A stretch of DNA of 44,379 nucleotides from Sphingomonadales bacterium. GTDB taxonomy: Bacteria; Pseudomonadota; Alphaproteobacteria; Sphingomonadales; Sphingomonadaceae. A program made the translations under genes and the position numbers. The notes under the pieces were generated by a model. It was not told the DNA's origin, ran no database searches, and saw only the letters and a list, made by a program, of their open reading frames with translations. The first letter of the stretch is position 1. Each line of letters begins with the position of its first letter. Positions 1-9,278 of the stretch are shown one piece after another. The DNA lies in assembly GCA_004173185.1 (NCBI GenBank), contig SEFZ01000034.1:1-44379 (forward strand), read 5' to 3'.

Positions 1-56
1 ATATGGAGCAGGCGCGACGCATCTATCCGTACCACCAAGACGCCACCCACCCCTAA

Positions 57-77
57 CCCCTCCCTTGAAGGGAGGGG
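57..77. terminator. Perfect inverted repeat downstream of moaC
   Basis: The arms CCCCTCCCTT and AAGGGAGGGG are perfectly complementary around a single central G. The repeat lies 3 bases past the moaC stop in the direction of moaC transcription. It could form a strong hairpin and end transcription, but no T-run follows, so it may instead be one of the CCTCCC/GGGAGG palindromes scattered through this window (also at 646-669 and 25687-25706). Confidence 0.5.
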
Positions 78-80
78 AGT

Positions 81-548
<468 letters not shown>

Positions 549-553
549 TCCCG

Positions 554-573
554 CTCTCCGCTTGCGGGGAGAG
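554..573. repeat. Hairpin-forming repeat in the trpC-moaC spacer
   Basis: CTCTCCGC, TT, then GCGGGGAGAG forms a stem with a two-base bulge. It is one of two hairpins in the 139-bp spacer between moaC and trpC. The flanking GGGAGGGA/GGGAGAGGGGG purine tracts resemble the repeat at 646-669. No gene is seen in this spacer. Confidence 0.5.
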
Positions 574-645
574 GGAGGGAGCCGATGAAATCGGCGGAAG
601 GGAGAGGGGGCTTGGGGTATTGGCGACGACTGCCCCTCTCCCCGG

Positions 646-669
646 CCCTCTCCCCTGAAGGGGAGAGGG
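646..669. terminator. Perfect 10-bp inverted repeat after trpC
   Basis: CCCTCTCCCC, TGAA, GGGGAGAGGG is a perfect palindrome with a four-base loop, 18 bases beyond the trpC stop. Its position suits a terminator or attenuating hairpin at the end of trpDC. Its similarity to the palindromes at 57-77 and 25687-25706 suggests a dispersed intergenic element. No T-run is visible on the trpC-sense strand. Confidence 0.5.
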
Positions 670-687
670 AGAAGGATGCGAAGCCCG

Positions 688-1476
688 TCACCCGATCATC
701 GCGCGGGTGGCGGCTTCGACGTCGGGCTGGCGCATCAGGGCTTCGCCGATCAGGAAGCAGTGAATGTCGTGTTCGGCCATCGCGTCGAGGTCGGCGCGGC
801 TGGTGAGACCGGATTCGGCGACGAAGGTGCAGTCCCTCGGTGCGCTGCCGACGAGTTCGTAGGTTTTCTGAAGATCGACTTCAAAGGTCTTCAGATTACG
901 GTTGTTCACGCCGATCAGGCGCGATTTTAGATTAAGCGCGCGTTCGAGTTCGTCGGCGTCATGCACCTCGACCAGCACGTTCATGCCGAGGCCCATCGCG
1001 GCGTCCTCAATCTCGGCCATCTGGGCGTCTTCGAGCGCGGAGACGATGATCAGGATCGCATCGGCACCGATCGCGCGCGACTCGAATGCCTGCCACGGGT
1101 CGATCATGAACTCCTTGCGGATCACCGGCAGTTTGCAGGCTGCGCGCGCGGCGATCAGAAAGTCTTCGTGACCCTGGAAATACTCGGCATCGGTGAGCAC
1201 CGAGAGGCAGGCGGCGCCGCCGGCTTCATAGGCCTTGGCATGGGTGGCGGGATCGAAATCTTCGCGGATCAGTCCCTTGGACGGGCTGGCTTTCTTGATT
1301 TCGGCGATCAGACCGAAGCCGCCGGCCGCGACCTTGGCATCGAGCGCTGCCTTGAAGCCACGCGGCGGCGTCTGGCTGAGCGCCATGCCTTGCAGATCGG
1401 CGAGCGAAATGCGGGTGCGGCGTTCGGCGACTTCGCTGCGCTTGGTCTCAAGGATGGTGTCGAGGATCGTGCCCAT
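688..1476 (-). CDS. trpC: Indole-3-glycerol phosphate synthase TrpC
   Basis: TrpC closes the indole ring: it converts carboxyphenylaminodeoxyribulose phosphate to indole-3-glycerol phosphate, the fourth step of tryptophan synthesis. The 262-residue protein starts MGTILDTILETKR and shows the family signatures IKKASPSKG (catalytic Lys), VIRKEFMIDPWQ, GVNNRNLKTFEVD and FVAESGL. It is a single-function enzyme, not fused to TrpF. I chose the ATG at 1476 over one 18 bases upstream because it overlaps the trpD stop as TGATG, a typical translational-coupling junction, and gives the usual N-terminus. Confidence 0.97.
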   Translation of the reverse strand: MGTILDTILETKRSEVAERRTRISLADLQGMALSQTPPRGFKAALDAKVAAGGFGLIAEIKKASPSKGLIREDFDPATHAKAYEAGGAACLSVLTDAEYFQGHEDFLIAARAACKLPVIRKEFMIDPWQAFESRAIGADAILIIVSALEDAQMAEIEDAAMGLGMNVLVEVHDADELERALNLKSRLIGVNNRNLKTFEVDLQKTYELVGSAPRDCTFVAESGLTSRADLDAMAEHDIHCFLIGEALMRQPDVEAATRAMIG

Positions 1477-2468
1477 CAGTAAGCGATCCAGCAATCGAGC
1501 AGCGCGTTGGCAAGGCCCTTGTCGAGCGCTTCGGCAGCTTCCTCCGCGCCTTCGCGCAGATTGGCGGCGTGACCGGCGACCATCAGCGCGGCGGCGGCGT
1601 TGAGCAGGACGGCGTCGCGATAGGCGCCTTGCTCGCCCAGCAGCAGCTTGCGGAGCGCGACGGCATTTTCTTCCGGATTGCCGCCGCGGATCGCGCTGAG
1701 CGGGTGGCGGGGCAGGCCGGCGTCTTCGGGCGTGATGCGGGTGGGCAGCGCTGCGCTGCCGACGTTTACCGCGACACTGGCGGTCTCGGTCGAGAGTTCG
1801 TCGAGATTATCCTCACCGGAGATTACCGCGGCGGCCTCTGCGCCCAATTGCTCGAGCGCTTCGGCGAATATCGGGGCATAATCGGGGCGCGCGATACCGA
1901 TGAGCTGGCGGGTGACGTGCGCCGGATTGGCGAGCGGGCCCATCAGGTTGAAGATCGTGCGCTTGCCGATGCGGCGGCGGACCGGGCCGAGCCGCGCCAT
2001 GGCGGGATGGTGATGCTGCGCGAACAGGAACGCGATGCCGAGATCGCCGAGCGTGTCCTCGGCCGAGGCGGCGGCGCGATCGAGATTGAGGCCGAGCGCT
2101 TCGAGCGTATCGGCGGCACCCGCCTTGGACGAGGCGGCGCGGTTGCCGTGCTTGGCGACGGGAACGCCCAGAGCGGCGACGACGAGGCTGACGGCGGTGG
2201 AGACGTTGAGCGTGTGGTGGCCATCGCCGCCGGTGCCGCAGACGTCGATCGCGCCCTTGGGTGCCGTGATCGGGATCAGGCGGTTGCGCATGGCGCGGGC
2301 GGCTTCGGCGATTTCGATGCTGGTTTCGCCGCGTTCGGAAAGGGCGATCAGAAAGGCTTCGATCTCGGCTTCGGATGCGGTGCCATCGAGCATGTCGGCG
2401 AATGCCTGAGCGGCGGTTTCGCGGGCGAGGGGCGAGGAGGGATCGGGGAGGAGGGTAAATACAGTCAT
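1476..2468 (-). CDS. trpD: Anthranilate phosphoribosyltransferase TrpD
   Basis: TrpD transfers phosphoribosyl from PRPP to anthranilate, the second committed step of tryptophan synthesis. The 330-residue protein has the standard length and shows the PRPP-binding loop GTGGDGHHTLNVST, HGNRAASSKAGAADTLEALG, and NLMGPLANPA. It is followed immediately by trpC with a one-base TGATG overlap. Upstream, a hairpin repeat and an EF-hand gene separate it from trpG, so trpDC may have its own promoter or depend on read-through. Confidence 0.97.
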   Translation of the reverse strand: MTVFTLLPDPSSPLARETAAQAFADMLDGTASEAEIEAFLIALSERGETSIEIAEAARAMRNRLIPITAPKGAIDVCGTGGDGHHTLNVSTAVSLVVAALGVPVAKHGNRAASSKAGAADTLEALGLNLDRAAASAEDTLGDLGIAFLFAQHHHPAMARLGPVRRRIGKRTIFNLMGPLANPAHVTRQLIGIARPDYAPIFAEALEQLGAEAAAVISGEDNLDELSTETASVAVNVGSAALPTRITPEDAGLPRHPLSAIRGGNPEENAVALRKLLLGEQGAYRDAVLLNAAAALMVAGHAANLREGAEEAAEALDKGLANALLDCWIAY

Positions 2469-2532
2469 TGGATCGCTATCCGTTTCCGCGCGCGCGGAGT
2501 CGAGATAGAAATGCTGGCATCGGCCCTAGATG

Positions 2533-2556
2533 GCTCCCCGACCGTGGCCGGGGAGC
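2533..2556. terminator. Inverted repeat between the EF-hand gene and trpD
   Basis: GCTCCCCG and CGGGGAGC are perfect 8-bp arms around an 8-base loop. On the minus strand this follows the EF-hand gene stop by 17 bases and precedes trpD by 64. It could end or attenuate transcription of the EF-hand gene before trpDC. No T-run follows. Confidence 0.45.
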
Positions 2557-2573
2557 GTGGGAATGAAGGCGCT

Positions 2574-2927
2574 TCAGTTGACGTTGCCGTCCGCCATGTT
2601 TTCCGTAGCGAAGGGTGGTGGCGGGGCTGGCTGACCCCAATCCTCATCGGGGCCGCCCGGGCCGCGGCGATGGCGGCCGCCGCGTTCGCCGCCGCGCGGG
2701 ATTTCGCCGACGACGAGCTTGCCGTCCTTGTTGGTGTCGAGCGACTGAAAGCGCGTGGTGGCGGCGGCAGTCCATTCGGCGGTGGTGATCTCGCCGTCAT
2801 TGTTCGCATCGGCATTGCCGAAATGGCCGATGCCCTTGTCCATGCTGACATGGACTGCCTTGCTGACGCCGAGCGTGGCGATGACGGCGACGAGCGCGAC
2901 GCCTGCATATTTGAAATACTGGTTCAT
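2574..2927 (-). CDS. Membrane-anchored EF-hand calcium-binding protein
   Basis: This 117-residue protein has an N-terminal hydrophobic segment (about residues 8-22, an uncleaved anchor or signal). Two canonical EF-hand loops follow: DANNDGEITTAE (residues 40-51) and DTNKDGKLVVGE (64-75). Both keep acidic residues at positions 1, 5 and 12 and Gly at position 6, so both should bind Ca2+. The C-terminus is Gly/Arg- and then Pro-rich. It probably acts in the periplasm. It sits between trpG and trpD on the same strand but has no obvious link to tryptophan synthesis. The precise role is unknown. Confidence 0.85.
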   Translation of the reverse strand: MNQYFKYAGVALVAVIATLGVSKAVHVSMDKGIGHFGNADANNDGEITTAEWTAAATTRFQSLDTNKDGKLVVGEIPRGGERGGRHRRGPGGPDEDWGQPAPPPPFATENMADGNVN

Positions 2928-3032
2928 GGGGTCTCCGATCTTGCCCGAACGTTGGGCGATGAAACCGGATTAGGCGACGAAGATCGCGCGCAAATTGCGG
3001 GAAAGCGGCGAGATTGTCGCAATTTGTAGTGG

Positions 3033-3617
3033 TCAGGCCAGCGCTTTGACTTCGATCCCGGCGATCCGGAGGAAGTTCGCCAGCATCGCATGGCCGTGTT
3101 CGGTGGCGATGCTTTCGGGGTGGAACTGGACGCTGTGGATCGGCAGTTCGCGGTGGCGGAAGCCCATGACGGAGCCGTCTGTGGCAGTCGCGTTGACGAT
3201 TAGATCCTCGGGGATGTCGGTGACGATCAGCGAGTGATAGCGCGTCGCGGTGAAGGGCGAGGGGAGGCCGGTGAACAGCCCGGTGCCGTCATGCTCCACG
3301 GGGCAGGTCTTGCCGTGCATCAGCCCGCCGCGAACCACGCTGCCGCCGAAATGCTGGCCGATCGCCTGATGGCCCAGGCAGACCCCGAGCAGCGGCTTTT
3401 TCAGATCGGCGCAGGCGGCAACGAGGTCGAGGCTGATCCCGGCTTCGTTGGGGGTGCAGGGGCCGGGGGAGATCAGGAACGCCTGCGCATTGCTGGCGAT
3501 TGCTTCACGCGCGGTGAGCGCATCGTTGCGGACGACCTGCACTTCGGCGCCAAGCTCCATCAGGTAATGGACGAGGTTCCAGGTGAAGCTGTCATAATTG
3601 TCGAGGACGAGGATCAT
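3033..3617 (-). CDS. trpG: Anthranilate synthase glutamine amidotransferase subunit TrpG
   Basis: TrpG releases ammonia from glutamine and passes it to TrpE for anthranilate formation. The 194-residue class I glutaminase shows the nucleophile elbow GVCLGHQAIGQ (Cys80) and the FHPES motif giving His166 and Glu168, so the catalytic triad is complete. It starts MILVLDNYDSFTWNL, typical of TrpG/PabA. The same subunit may also serve p-aminobenzoate synthesis; no separate pabA is seen here. It begins 9 bases after the DUF2233 gene and is separated from trpE by that gene and two plus-strand genes. Confidence 0.96.
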   Translation of the reverse strand: MILVLDNYDSFTWNLVHYLMELGAEVQVVRNDALTAREAIASNAQAFLISPGPCTPNEAGISLDLVAACADLKKPLLGVCLGHQAIGQHFGGSVVRGGLMHGKTCPVEHDGTGLFTGLPSPFTATRYHSLIVTDIPEDLIVNATATDGSVMGFRHRELPIHSVQFHPESIATEHGHAMLANFLRIAGIEVKALA

Positions 3618-3626
3618 GGCGCGGCG

Positions 3627-4370
3627 CTAGCGTTTCTGGAGGGCTACGACAATCGGGCCGATGGCTGCGCCGGAATCGCGGCGGCCCGCCTGCGGATCGA
3701 AAAGGCGCGAGACGGCACCGTCGAAATAGAGCGCATCGGGGCAGGCGAGCTTGTCGCGGAACAGGCGCGCGAAGCGACCGAACGATACGGGTTCGTTGCT
3801 GATCACGAACCAGGCCGAGCCATCGAGCGAGACGCCGACGCCGTTGCGGATCTGAAGCGAGGTGCCGTTATCGCTGATCTGGGGATGGAGCTTGCCGCGG
3901 ATCAGCAGCATCGGGCCGCTCTGGGTGGCGAAGCGGACGTGATCGGGCTTCATCGCCGCGAAATTATCGGTGGTGTCGGCGTGCCAGCCGGCAGTGTCGC
4001 CCCAGAAGACGCCATTGGGTAGCAAGTGGAAATTGCCGGGGCCGGGCTTGCGGTTGAGCGTGGCCTGTTCGGCGCCGTCCTCGACATAATAGCCGATTGC
4101 CGCGCCCTTGGCGTCAAACATGCCGGCGTTCATTGCGAAGGCGAGCTTGGCATAGCGCTCGCCGAGGCGCTTCTCGAGGCCGGCGAAATCGCGCATCGGG
4201 AGTTTATCCGCGCCGCGATTGACCAAGGCGATGTCGTGCGTCTCCGGCTTGGCCTGGCACGCGGTGAATTTGCTGCCCTCAAAGACAATCGCCTGACACG
4301 CTTCGGCGACATTGCCGCGCCCGCAGGCGGAGAGCGCCAGCAAGGCGAACAGAAAGAGAAGGCGGCGCAT
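3627..4370 (-). CDS. Phosphodiester glycosidase family (DUF2233) lipoprotein
   Basis: This 247-residue protein begins with a lipoprotein signal: a hydrophobic run ending in the lipobox LSAC (Cys16), so it is probably anchored in the membrane facing the periplasm. The rest resembles the phosphodiester glycosidase/NAGPA-like family (DUF2233): FAMNAGMFDAKGAAIGYYVEDG near residues 77-98, a NGVFWGDTAG segment, ATQSGPMLLIRG, and DALYFDGAVSRLF near the end. Relatives cleave sugar phosphodiesters; the substrate here is unknown. It lies 9 bases upstream of trpG and is probably co-transcribed with it. Confidence 0.85.
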   Translation of the reverse strand: MRRLLFLFALLALSACGRGNVAEACQAIVFEGSKFTACQAKPETHDIALVNRGADKLPMRDFAGLEKRLGERYAKLAFAMNAGMFDAKGAAIGYYVEDGAEQATLNRKPGPGNFHLLPNGVFWGDTAGWHADTTDNFAAMKPDHVRFATQSGPMLLIRGKLHPQISDNGTSLQIRNGVGVSLDGSAWFVISNEPVSFGRFARLFRDKLACPDALYFDGAVSRLFDPQAGRRDSGAAIGPIVVALQKR

Positions 4371-4495
4371 TGCCCCCGACTTAGCGTCCGCGCCGCCTCA
4401 AACAAGGCACGCTACGCCTTGTCGCGGCCATGATGCCCTCGCAACGATTTCGGGAAGAGGGGCGTTCAAGAACCCAGTGCCAAAGGAATTTCGTA

Positions 4496-4900
4496 ATGAT
4501 CGCCACGCTTTTCGCTGCCATCCTGCTGCCGGTGCCGATGGCGCAGGACGTGCCGCAGGCACCTCCGCAGCGCGTGCGCAGCATCCTGCTCTACGGACAG
4601 GAGGAATGTCCGAAGCCGGCCAATGAGGACGAGATCGTGGTGTGCGCCAATGTCGGCGAATCGCCGTATCGCATCCCCAAATCGCTGCGCGACAAGCCCG
4701 ACGAGAGCGCCCCGGCACAGGCCTGGACCAACCGCGTCGAGACGGTGGAGGAGGTTAATCGCGCGGGGCTGCCCAACAGCTGCTCGCCGATCGGCACGGG
4801 CGGCCAGACCGGCTGCACGCGGCAGGCGATCCGGCAATGGTATCAGGAGCGGCTGAACCTGAGGGCGAAGAATGCGCGGGTGCCGGGAAACGGGAACTAG
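4496..4900 (+). CDS. Exported protein of unknown function
   Basis: This 134-residue protein has a short signal-like N-terminus (MIATLFAAILLPVPMAQ). Distinctive segments are ECPKPANEDEIVVCA, PYRIPKSLR, and a later Cys pair in NSCSPIGTGGQTGC. I recall similar small exported proteins of unknown function in sphingomonads but cannot name a domain. The start at 4496 is preferred over an ATG 66 bases upstream because AAGGA lies 9 bases before it and the signal peptide then sits at the N-terminus. It is on the plus strand, between trpE and the trpG block. Confidence 0.75.
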   Translation: MIATLFAAILLPVPMAQDVPQAPPQRVRSILLYGQEECPKPANEDEIVVCANVGESPYRIPKSLRDKPDESAPAQAWTNRVETVEEVNRAGLPNSCSPIGTGGQTGCTRQAIRQWYQERLNLRAKNARVPGNGN

Positions 4901-4958
4901 CAAATCCGCTTGACTGACGGCGTTCGTCCCATGAGCATTTCGCCCAGGGGAGAACGCC

Positions 4959-5822
4959 GTGAGACATCAATTGATTGCTCTGGTTTTGCCGAGCCTGTTC
5001 GCAGCGATGCCCGCACAGGCGCAGACCTGGATCTATGGCACCTATGTCGACCATAATCATTGGCGCGTGGCGCACGATCAGAGCAGCGTCCGCAAAACGG
5101 GGTATGACCAATATAGCGTCAACGCCTTTGCGATTTCGCTGCGCCAGAGCGGTGCGGGGCGCTGGGTTCAGCTAAACATCGTCTGCCCCCAACTGAACAA
5201 TGTTGGCGACTTTGCCGGCGGAAGCACCACCATCGGCACCTGGAAAATCTACGACCGCGCCGGTGCCGTAGTGCGGAGCGGCCAGGGTATCGCGGGCAAC
5301 GCGTGGATCGATGACGACGAAGAGGGATCTTCGCTGTTCCGCTACGTCAAGAGCGCGGTGTGCCCGGCGGTGGCGCAAAAGTTCAAAATCAATCGGACAA
5401 CAATCACCGAGGCTTTTCCGTTTCCGCAGATGCAAGCGGAAGCCGGCCGCAAGCGCCGCGATGCGATAAGCGAATCGCTGACCAAGATCTATGCGGGCCA
5501 TATCGAAAAAAAACGCATCGAGGTTGTTCGCAATGGCGAGCGGCTCCGCCCGGTTCGGATCGTGGTGGCGAACTGCGTGACGACATTATCCTTTGCGAAC
5601 CGTCCCGATCTTCCGGTCGGTTGGAGCTGGATGCAAAAGGCTTCGTTTTCCCAGAAGGACCGCGACTTCACGATGCAGTTTGGAGGGCTGGGTGTTGCGA
5701 TCGTCTATCACGCCACCAAGGATGAGATGGCGTATGTGAAGAACAGCGGCCCGAGATTTCACCCTGAGTTGAAGTACGTCGTGGATTTCAACCGGATCGT
5801 CGGCAACCTTTGCGCGCCCTGA
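4959..5822 (+). CDS. Exported protein of unknown function
   Basis: This 287-residue protein starts at a GTG preceded by AGGGGAGA. It has a clear signal peptide ending in AMPAQAQ (about residue 22), so it is probably periplasmic. The mature part has no motif I recognise. It contains several aromatic and Cys residues (VNIVCPQLNN-like, SAVCPAVA, VVANCVTT, NLCAP) that could form disulfides. Its stop lies 5 bases from the convergent trpE stop, leaving no room for a terminator. The codon mix is slightly less GC-rich than the neighbouring trp genes. Confidence 0.7.
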   Translation: MRHQLIALVLPSLFAAMPAQAQTWIYGTYVDHNHWRVAHDQSSVRKTGYDQYSVNAFAISLRQSGAGRWVQLNIVCPQLNNVGDFAGGSTTIGTWKIYDRAGAVVRSGQGIAGNAWIDDDEEGSSLFRYVKSAVCPAVAQKFKINRTTITEAFPFPQMQAEAGRKRRDAISESLTKIYAGHIEKKRIEVVRNGERLRPVRIVVANCVTTLSFANRPDLPVGWSWMQKASFSQKDRDFTMQFGGLGVAIVYHATKDEMAYVKNSGPRFHPELKYVVDFNRIVGNLCAP

Positions 5823-5827
5823 GACGG

Positions 5828-7327
5828 CTACTGCCCGTAGCCCGCTTCGCTGGCCCGTGACACGGCTTCGCGGGCCGCGGCGAAGAGCGCGCCGGCCTTG
5901 GCTTCGCATTCGCGCTGCTCATATTCGGGGATGCTGTCTGCCACGATGCCTGCGCCGGCCTGAACGTGCATGACGCCGTCTTTCACCAGCGCGGTGCGCA
6001 GGACGATGCAGCTGTCCATCGAGCCATCGGGCGAGAAATAACCGACGCCGCCTGCATAAGGCCCGCGCGTTTCGGATTCGAGCTCGGCGATGATTTCGCA
6101 GGCGCGGACCTTGGGTGCGCCGCTGACAGTGCCTGCCGGGAAGCCCGCAAACAGCGCGTCCAGCGCGTCGGCGCCGGCCTTGAGCTTGCCGACCACGTTC
6201 GAGACGATGTGCATGACGTGGCTGTAGAATTCGACCGTGTAGCTGTCCGTCACGCGGACGCTGCCTGCCTCTGCGGCGCGGCCGACATCGTTGCGGCCCA
6301 GATCGAGCAGCATCAGATGCTCGGCGCGCTCCTTGGGATCGGCGAGCAGGCTGGCGCGGTTCTCGGCATCCTCGGCGGCGGTCTTGCCGCGCGGGCGCGT
6401 GCCCGCGATTGGCCGGATGGTGATTTCGCCGTCACGGGCGCGGACGAGAATCTCGGGGCTCGAGCCGGTCAGCGCGAAGCCGGGCAGATCGAGATGATAG
6501 AGGAAAGGCGAAGGGTTTACGCGGCGCAGCGAGCGATACAGCTCGAAGGGCGGCAGCGTGAACGGCGTGGTGAAGCGCTGGGCGAGGACGACCTGAAAAA
6601 TGTCGCCCGCCGAGATATATTCCTTCGCCGCCGCAACCATGTTGGCATAGCGGCCCGGGGCGAGCACGGGCTTGAGCGTGATTTCGGTCGGCTCTGCGCG
6701 AACGGGGGCGGGGAGCGTGGCGGTGGCGAGGCGCGCGGCGACGGCGTCGATCCGCTCGGCCGCGGCATCTACGTCTCCGGCGCTGTCTGAATTGGGCCAT
6801 ACCGGGGCGACGAAGAACAGCGTGTCCGCCAGCCGGTCAAAGATCAGGATGACGGTGGGGCGCACGAACATCATGTCGGGCACGCCGATGGGATTTTCGG
6901 GCGGGCGATCGAGTCGCTCGACCAGCCCGACGGTCTCGTAGCTGAAATAGCCGACAAGGCAGGCGAGCGCGCGTGGGAGATCGGCGGGTACCTCCATGCG
7001 GCAGTCCTTGACCAGCCCCCGCAGCGCTTCGAGCGCAGGCTGTGCGCAGGGGCGGAACGCCTCGCGGTCGCTCAGCCAATTGGCGTTGATCGCGGCTTCG
7101 TTGCCGGTCGCGCGGAAAACCAGATCGGGGGCGAGTCCGATAAAGCTGTGACGCCCACGCACCGATCCACCCTCGACCGATTCGAGGAGGAAATCGCCGC
7201 GCCCCGGCTCGATGAGCTTGAGCGCCGCCGCAACCGGCGTTTCGGTGTCCGCGATCTGGCGGCGCCACAGCAGGGCCGGGCGACCCTCTGCAAGCGCCGC
7301 GCGGGCTGCCTCGATTCCCTCAATCAC
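5828..7327 (-). CDS. trpE: Anthranilate synthase component I TrpE
   Basis: TrpE makes anthranilate from chorismate using ammonia supplied by TrpG. The 499-residue protein contains the N-terminal feedback site segment LLESVEGGSVRGRHSFIG and the chorismate-binding core motifs GSSPEILVR, IRPIAGTRPRG, LLDLGRNDVGR, VSGAPKVRA and GGVGYFSPDGSMD. It starts at a GTG 7 bases after the ppiD stop, so a ppiD-trpE operon is likely. It is separated from trpG by about 2.2 kb holding two opposite-strand genes and a DUF2233 gene. I see no leader peptide rich in Trp codons. Confidence 0.97.
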   Translation of the reverse strand: MIEGIEAARAALAEGRPALLWRRQIADTETPVAAALKLIEPGRGDFLLESVEGGSVRGRHSFIGLAPDLVFRATGNEAAINANWLSDREAFRPCAQPALEALRGLVKDCRMEVPADLPRALACLVGYFSYETVGLVERLDRPPENPIGVPDMMFVRPTVILIFDRLADTLFFVAPVWPNSDSAGDVDAAAERIDAVAARLATATLPAPVRAEPTEITLKPVLAPGRYANMVAAAKEYISAGDIFQVVLAQRFTTPFTLPPFELYRSLRRVNPSPFLYHLDLPGFALTGSSPEILVRARDGEITIRPIAGTRPRGKTAAEDAENRASLLADPKERAEHLMLLDLGRNDVGRAAEAGSVRVTDSYTVEFYSHVMHIVSNVVGKLKAGADALDALFAGFPAGTVSGAPKVRACEIIAELESETRGPYAGGVGYFSPDGSMDSCIVLRTALVKDGVMHVQAGAGIVADSIPEYEQRECEAKAGALFAAAREAVSRASEAGYGQ

Positions 7328-7334
7328 GTGCTGG

Positions 7335-9278
7335 TTAGCTGCCGTTACCGCCGCTGACGCGGATCAGATCGTCGCGCATCTTCTTGATCGCGGCTTCGTC
7401 GCGCTTGACGTTCACCGAAGCGCGGATCGCGCGGATGAACTGGCGGGCATATTCCTGGCCGACCATTGGCACGATGCCGGCCTTGGCCACGCCCATCGTC
7501 GCGACATCGCCCGCAGCGCTATGCTCTTCGACCGAGTCGAGGAAGACGACATAATAGCCAGCGCGACCCGGTGCTTCGACCAGCTTGGCCTTTTTCGGAG
7601 CCATCGAGAACGCCATCTGGATGAAGTTCTCCTTGCCCTGTGTTTCCGAGCGCTTGAAGTCGAACGGCTTGGGCGGTGGGCCCTTTTGCACACCGGCTTC
7701 GGCCAGCGCCTGACCCATCGGCATGCCCTTTTCGAGCTTGGCGATCATGCCGGCGGCAGCGGCGCGCGCCTTCTTCAGCGCTTCATCGACCAGATAATCC
7801 TTGTTCACCTGATCGCGGATCTGGGCGAGCGGCTTGGGCGCGGCAGGCACGATCTTTTCGAGCGAGACGATTGCGACGGCGCCATCGGCCGATATCGGCA
7901 CGATCTGCGGCTCATCGCCGACTGCGGTAAAGCCGAAGCCAGCGCGCACGATCGGCGCGAGGTTCGGATCGGGCTTCGCTTCGGGGTTTGCCGGATCCAC
8001 GCCCTGCGCGGTCAGCTGCGGCGTGCGCTCGGTGGTGAGCTTGGCGTCCTTGACGGCTTCGTCGAAGGTCTTGCCGTCACCGATGCCGTCCTCGATCGCC
8101 TGACGGGTGTCAGCTAGCAACTGGGCGAGCTTGCGACTGCTGATCTCGGCGGCGAGTTCAGTGCGGACCTGATCGAGCGAGCGCGCGGCGACTGCCTCGA
8201 TCTTGGTGACGCGGAAGACGAGCCAGGCCGAGCCGACCTTTGCGGGGCCGGTAAGCTGGCCCTGCTGCACAGCGAAGGCAGCGTCGGCAAACGCGGCGGA
8301 GACTTCGCGGGCGAGCGTAGCCTTTTCGGCCGCCTCGAACTTGCGGGCCTCAAGGCCGGCAGTGCGCGCAGCGGCATCGAGCGCGCCGGTCTTGGCGGCG
8401 TTGGCGATGGTCGTTGCGGTTGCCTGATCGAGCGTGGTGACGACTTCGACCGAGCGCTTTTCGGACGCGGCATATTTCGCGGCGTCCTTGGTGAAGGCGG
8501 CGGCGATTTCGGCCTCGGTCGCGACCGACTGCGCACGCAGCGCTTCCGGGCGGAGCGTGGCATAGCGGACGACGCGCTGCTCGGGGACGAGATAGCGAGC
8601 GCGGTTCGTCGCGTAATAAGCGGTCAGCACCTTCTCATCGGGATTCGCGCCGGGGTCCATCGCGATGGTCGAGACGAGGCCGACAATGCCCTTGCGGCGC
8701 TCAAGCAGCAGCGAGGCATAAGGCAGCAGCACGCCATCGGGCATGATCGGGGCACCGATCGCGGCACGATTGACCAGCCAATTGCCGTATTTATCCTTGG
8801 TCATGCCATCGCGGAACAGCATCGGCGAGAAGCGGTTCTGCGCGAGCAGATCCTCATAGGTCTTCTGGCTGAACTTGCCGTCAAAGCCGATAAAGGCGGG
8901 ATTGCTGGCGATTTCGCCGTCGATCAGTCGCTTGCTGACCTGCATGCCCGATTTCTGGGCGAATTCGATCATGGCGGCGGAATTGATCAGCTCGTCCAGC
9001 GTCAGCTCCAGCCCGCCTTGTGCGAGGAACTGCTCCATCGTCACGGTCTGCCCCTCGCGCTGCGCGTTGCGCAGGAAGCGATCGATCCGGTCACGCACTT
9101 CGGTATCGGTCACCTTGGTCTTGCCGACCGTGGCGACAGTCTGGCCCGAGGCACCGCCTGAGGTCTGCAGGCCGGTGATGTCACCCGCCGCAAAGGCAAG
9201 CGCGATCACGGCCAGGAAGATAAAGACCACGATCAGGCCGTAACGCGACTTCGTGAAATTCCGGAAAGCTTTGAGCAT
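7335..9278 (-). CDS. PpiD-like periplasmic folding chaperone / peptidylprolyl isomerase
   Basis: This 647-residue protein has a single N-terminal membrane anchor (about residues 13-31). A SurA_N-like region follows (TVGKTKVTDTEVRDRIDRFL onward), then a PPIC-type parvulin region (about 255-370) and a long C-terminal part. The architecture is that of PpiD, an inner-membrane chaperone that helps newly exported proteins fold near the Sec translocon. In alphaproteobacteria such genes commonly precede trpE, as here, with a 7-base spacing. A promoter is expected in the 118 bp shared with divergent tpiA. Confidence 0.9.
   Translation of the reverse strand: MLKAFRNFTKSRYGLIVVFIFLAVIALAFAAGDITGLQTSGGASGQTVATVGKTKVTDTEVRDRIDRFLRNAQREGQTVTMEQFLAQGGLELTLDELINSAAMIEFAQKSGMQVSKRLIDGEIASNPAFIGFDGKFSQKTYEDLLAQNRFSPMLFRDGMTKDKYGNWLVNRAAIGAPIMPDGVLLPYASLLLERRKGIVGLVSTIAMDPGANPDEKVLTAYYATNRARYLVPEQRVVRYATLRPEALRAQSVATEAEIAAAFTKDAAKYAASEKRSVEVVTTLDQATATTIANAAKTGALDAAARTAGLEARKFEAAEKATLAREVSAAFADAAFAVQQGQLTGPAKVGSAWLVFRVTKIEAVAARSLDQVRTELAAEISSRKLAQLLADTRQAIEDGIGDGKTFDEAVKDAKLTTERTPQLTAQGVDPANPEAKPDPNLAPIVRAGFGFTAVGDEPQIVPISADGAVAIVSLEKIVPAAPKPLAQIRDQVNKDYLVDEALKKARAAAAGMIAKLEKGMPMGQALAEAGVQKGPPPKPFDFKRSETQGKENFIQMAFSMAPKKAKLVEAPGRAGYYVVFLDSVEEHSAAGDVATMGVAKAGIVPMVGQEYARQFIRAIRASVNVKRDEAAIKKMRDDLIRVSGGNGS

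Noticed and set aside
1569..3029. Long plus-strand open frame across trpD and the EF-hand gene
   Set aside because: Shadow of trpD and the EF-hand gene; both are well supported on the minus strand.
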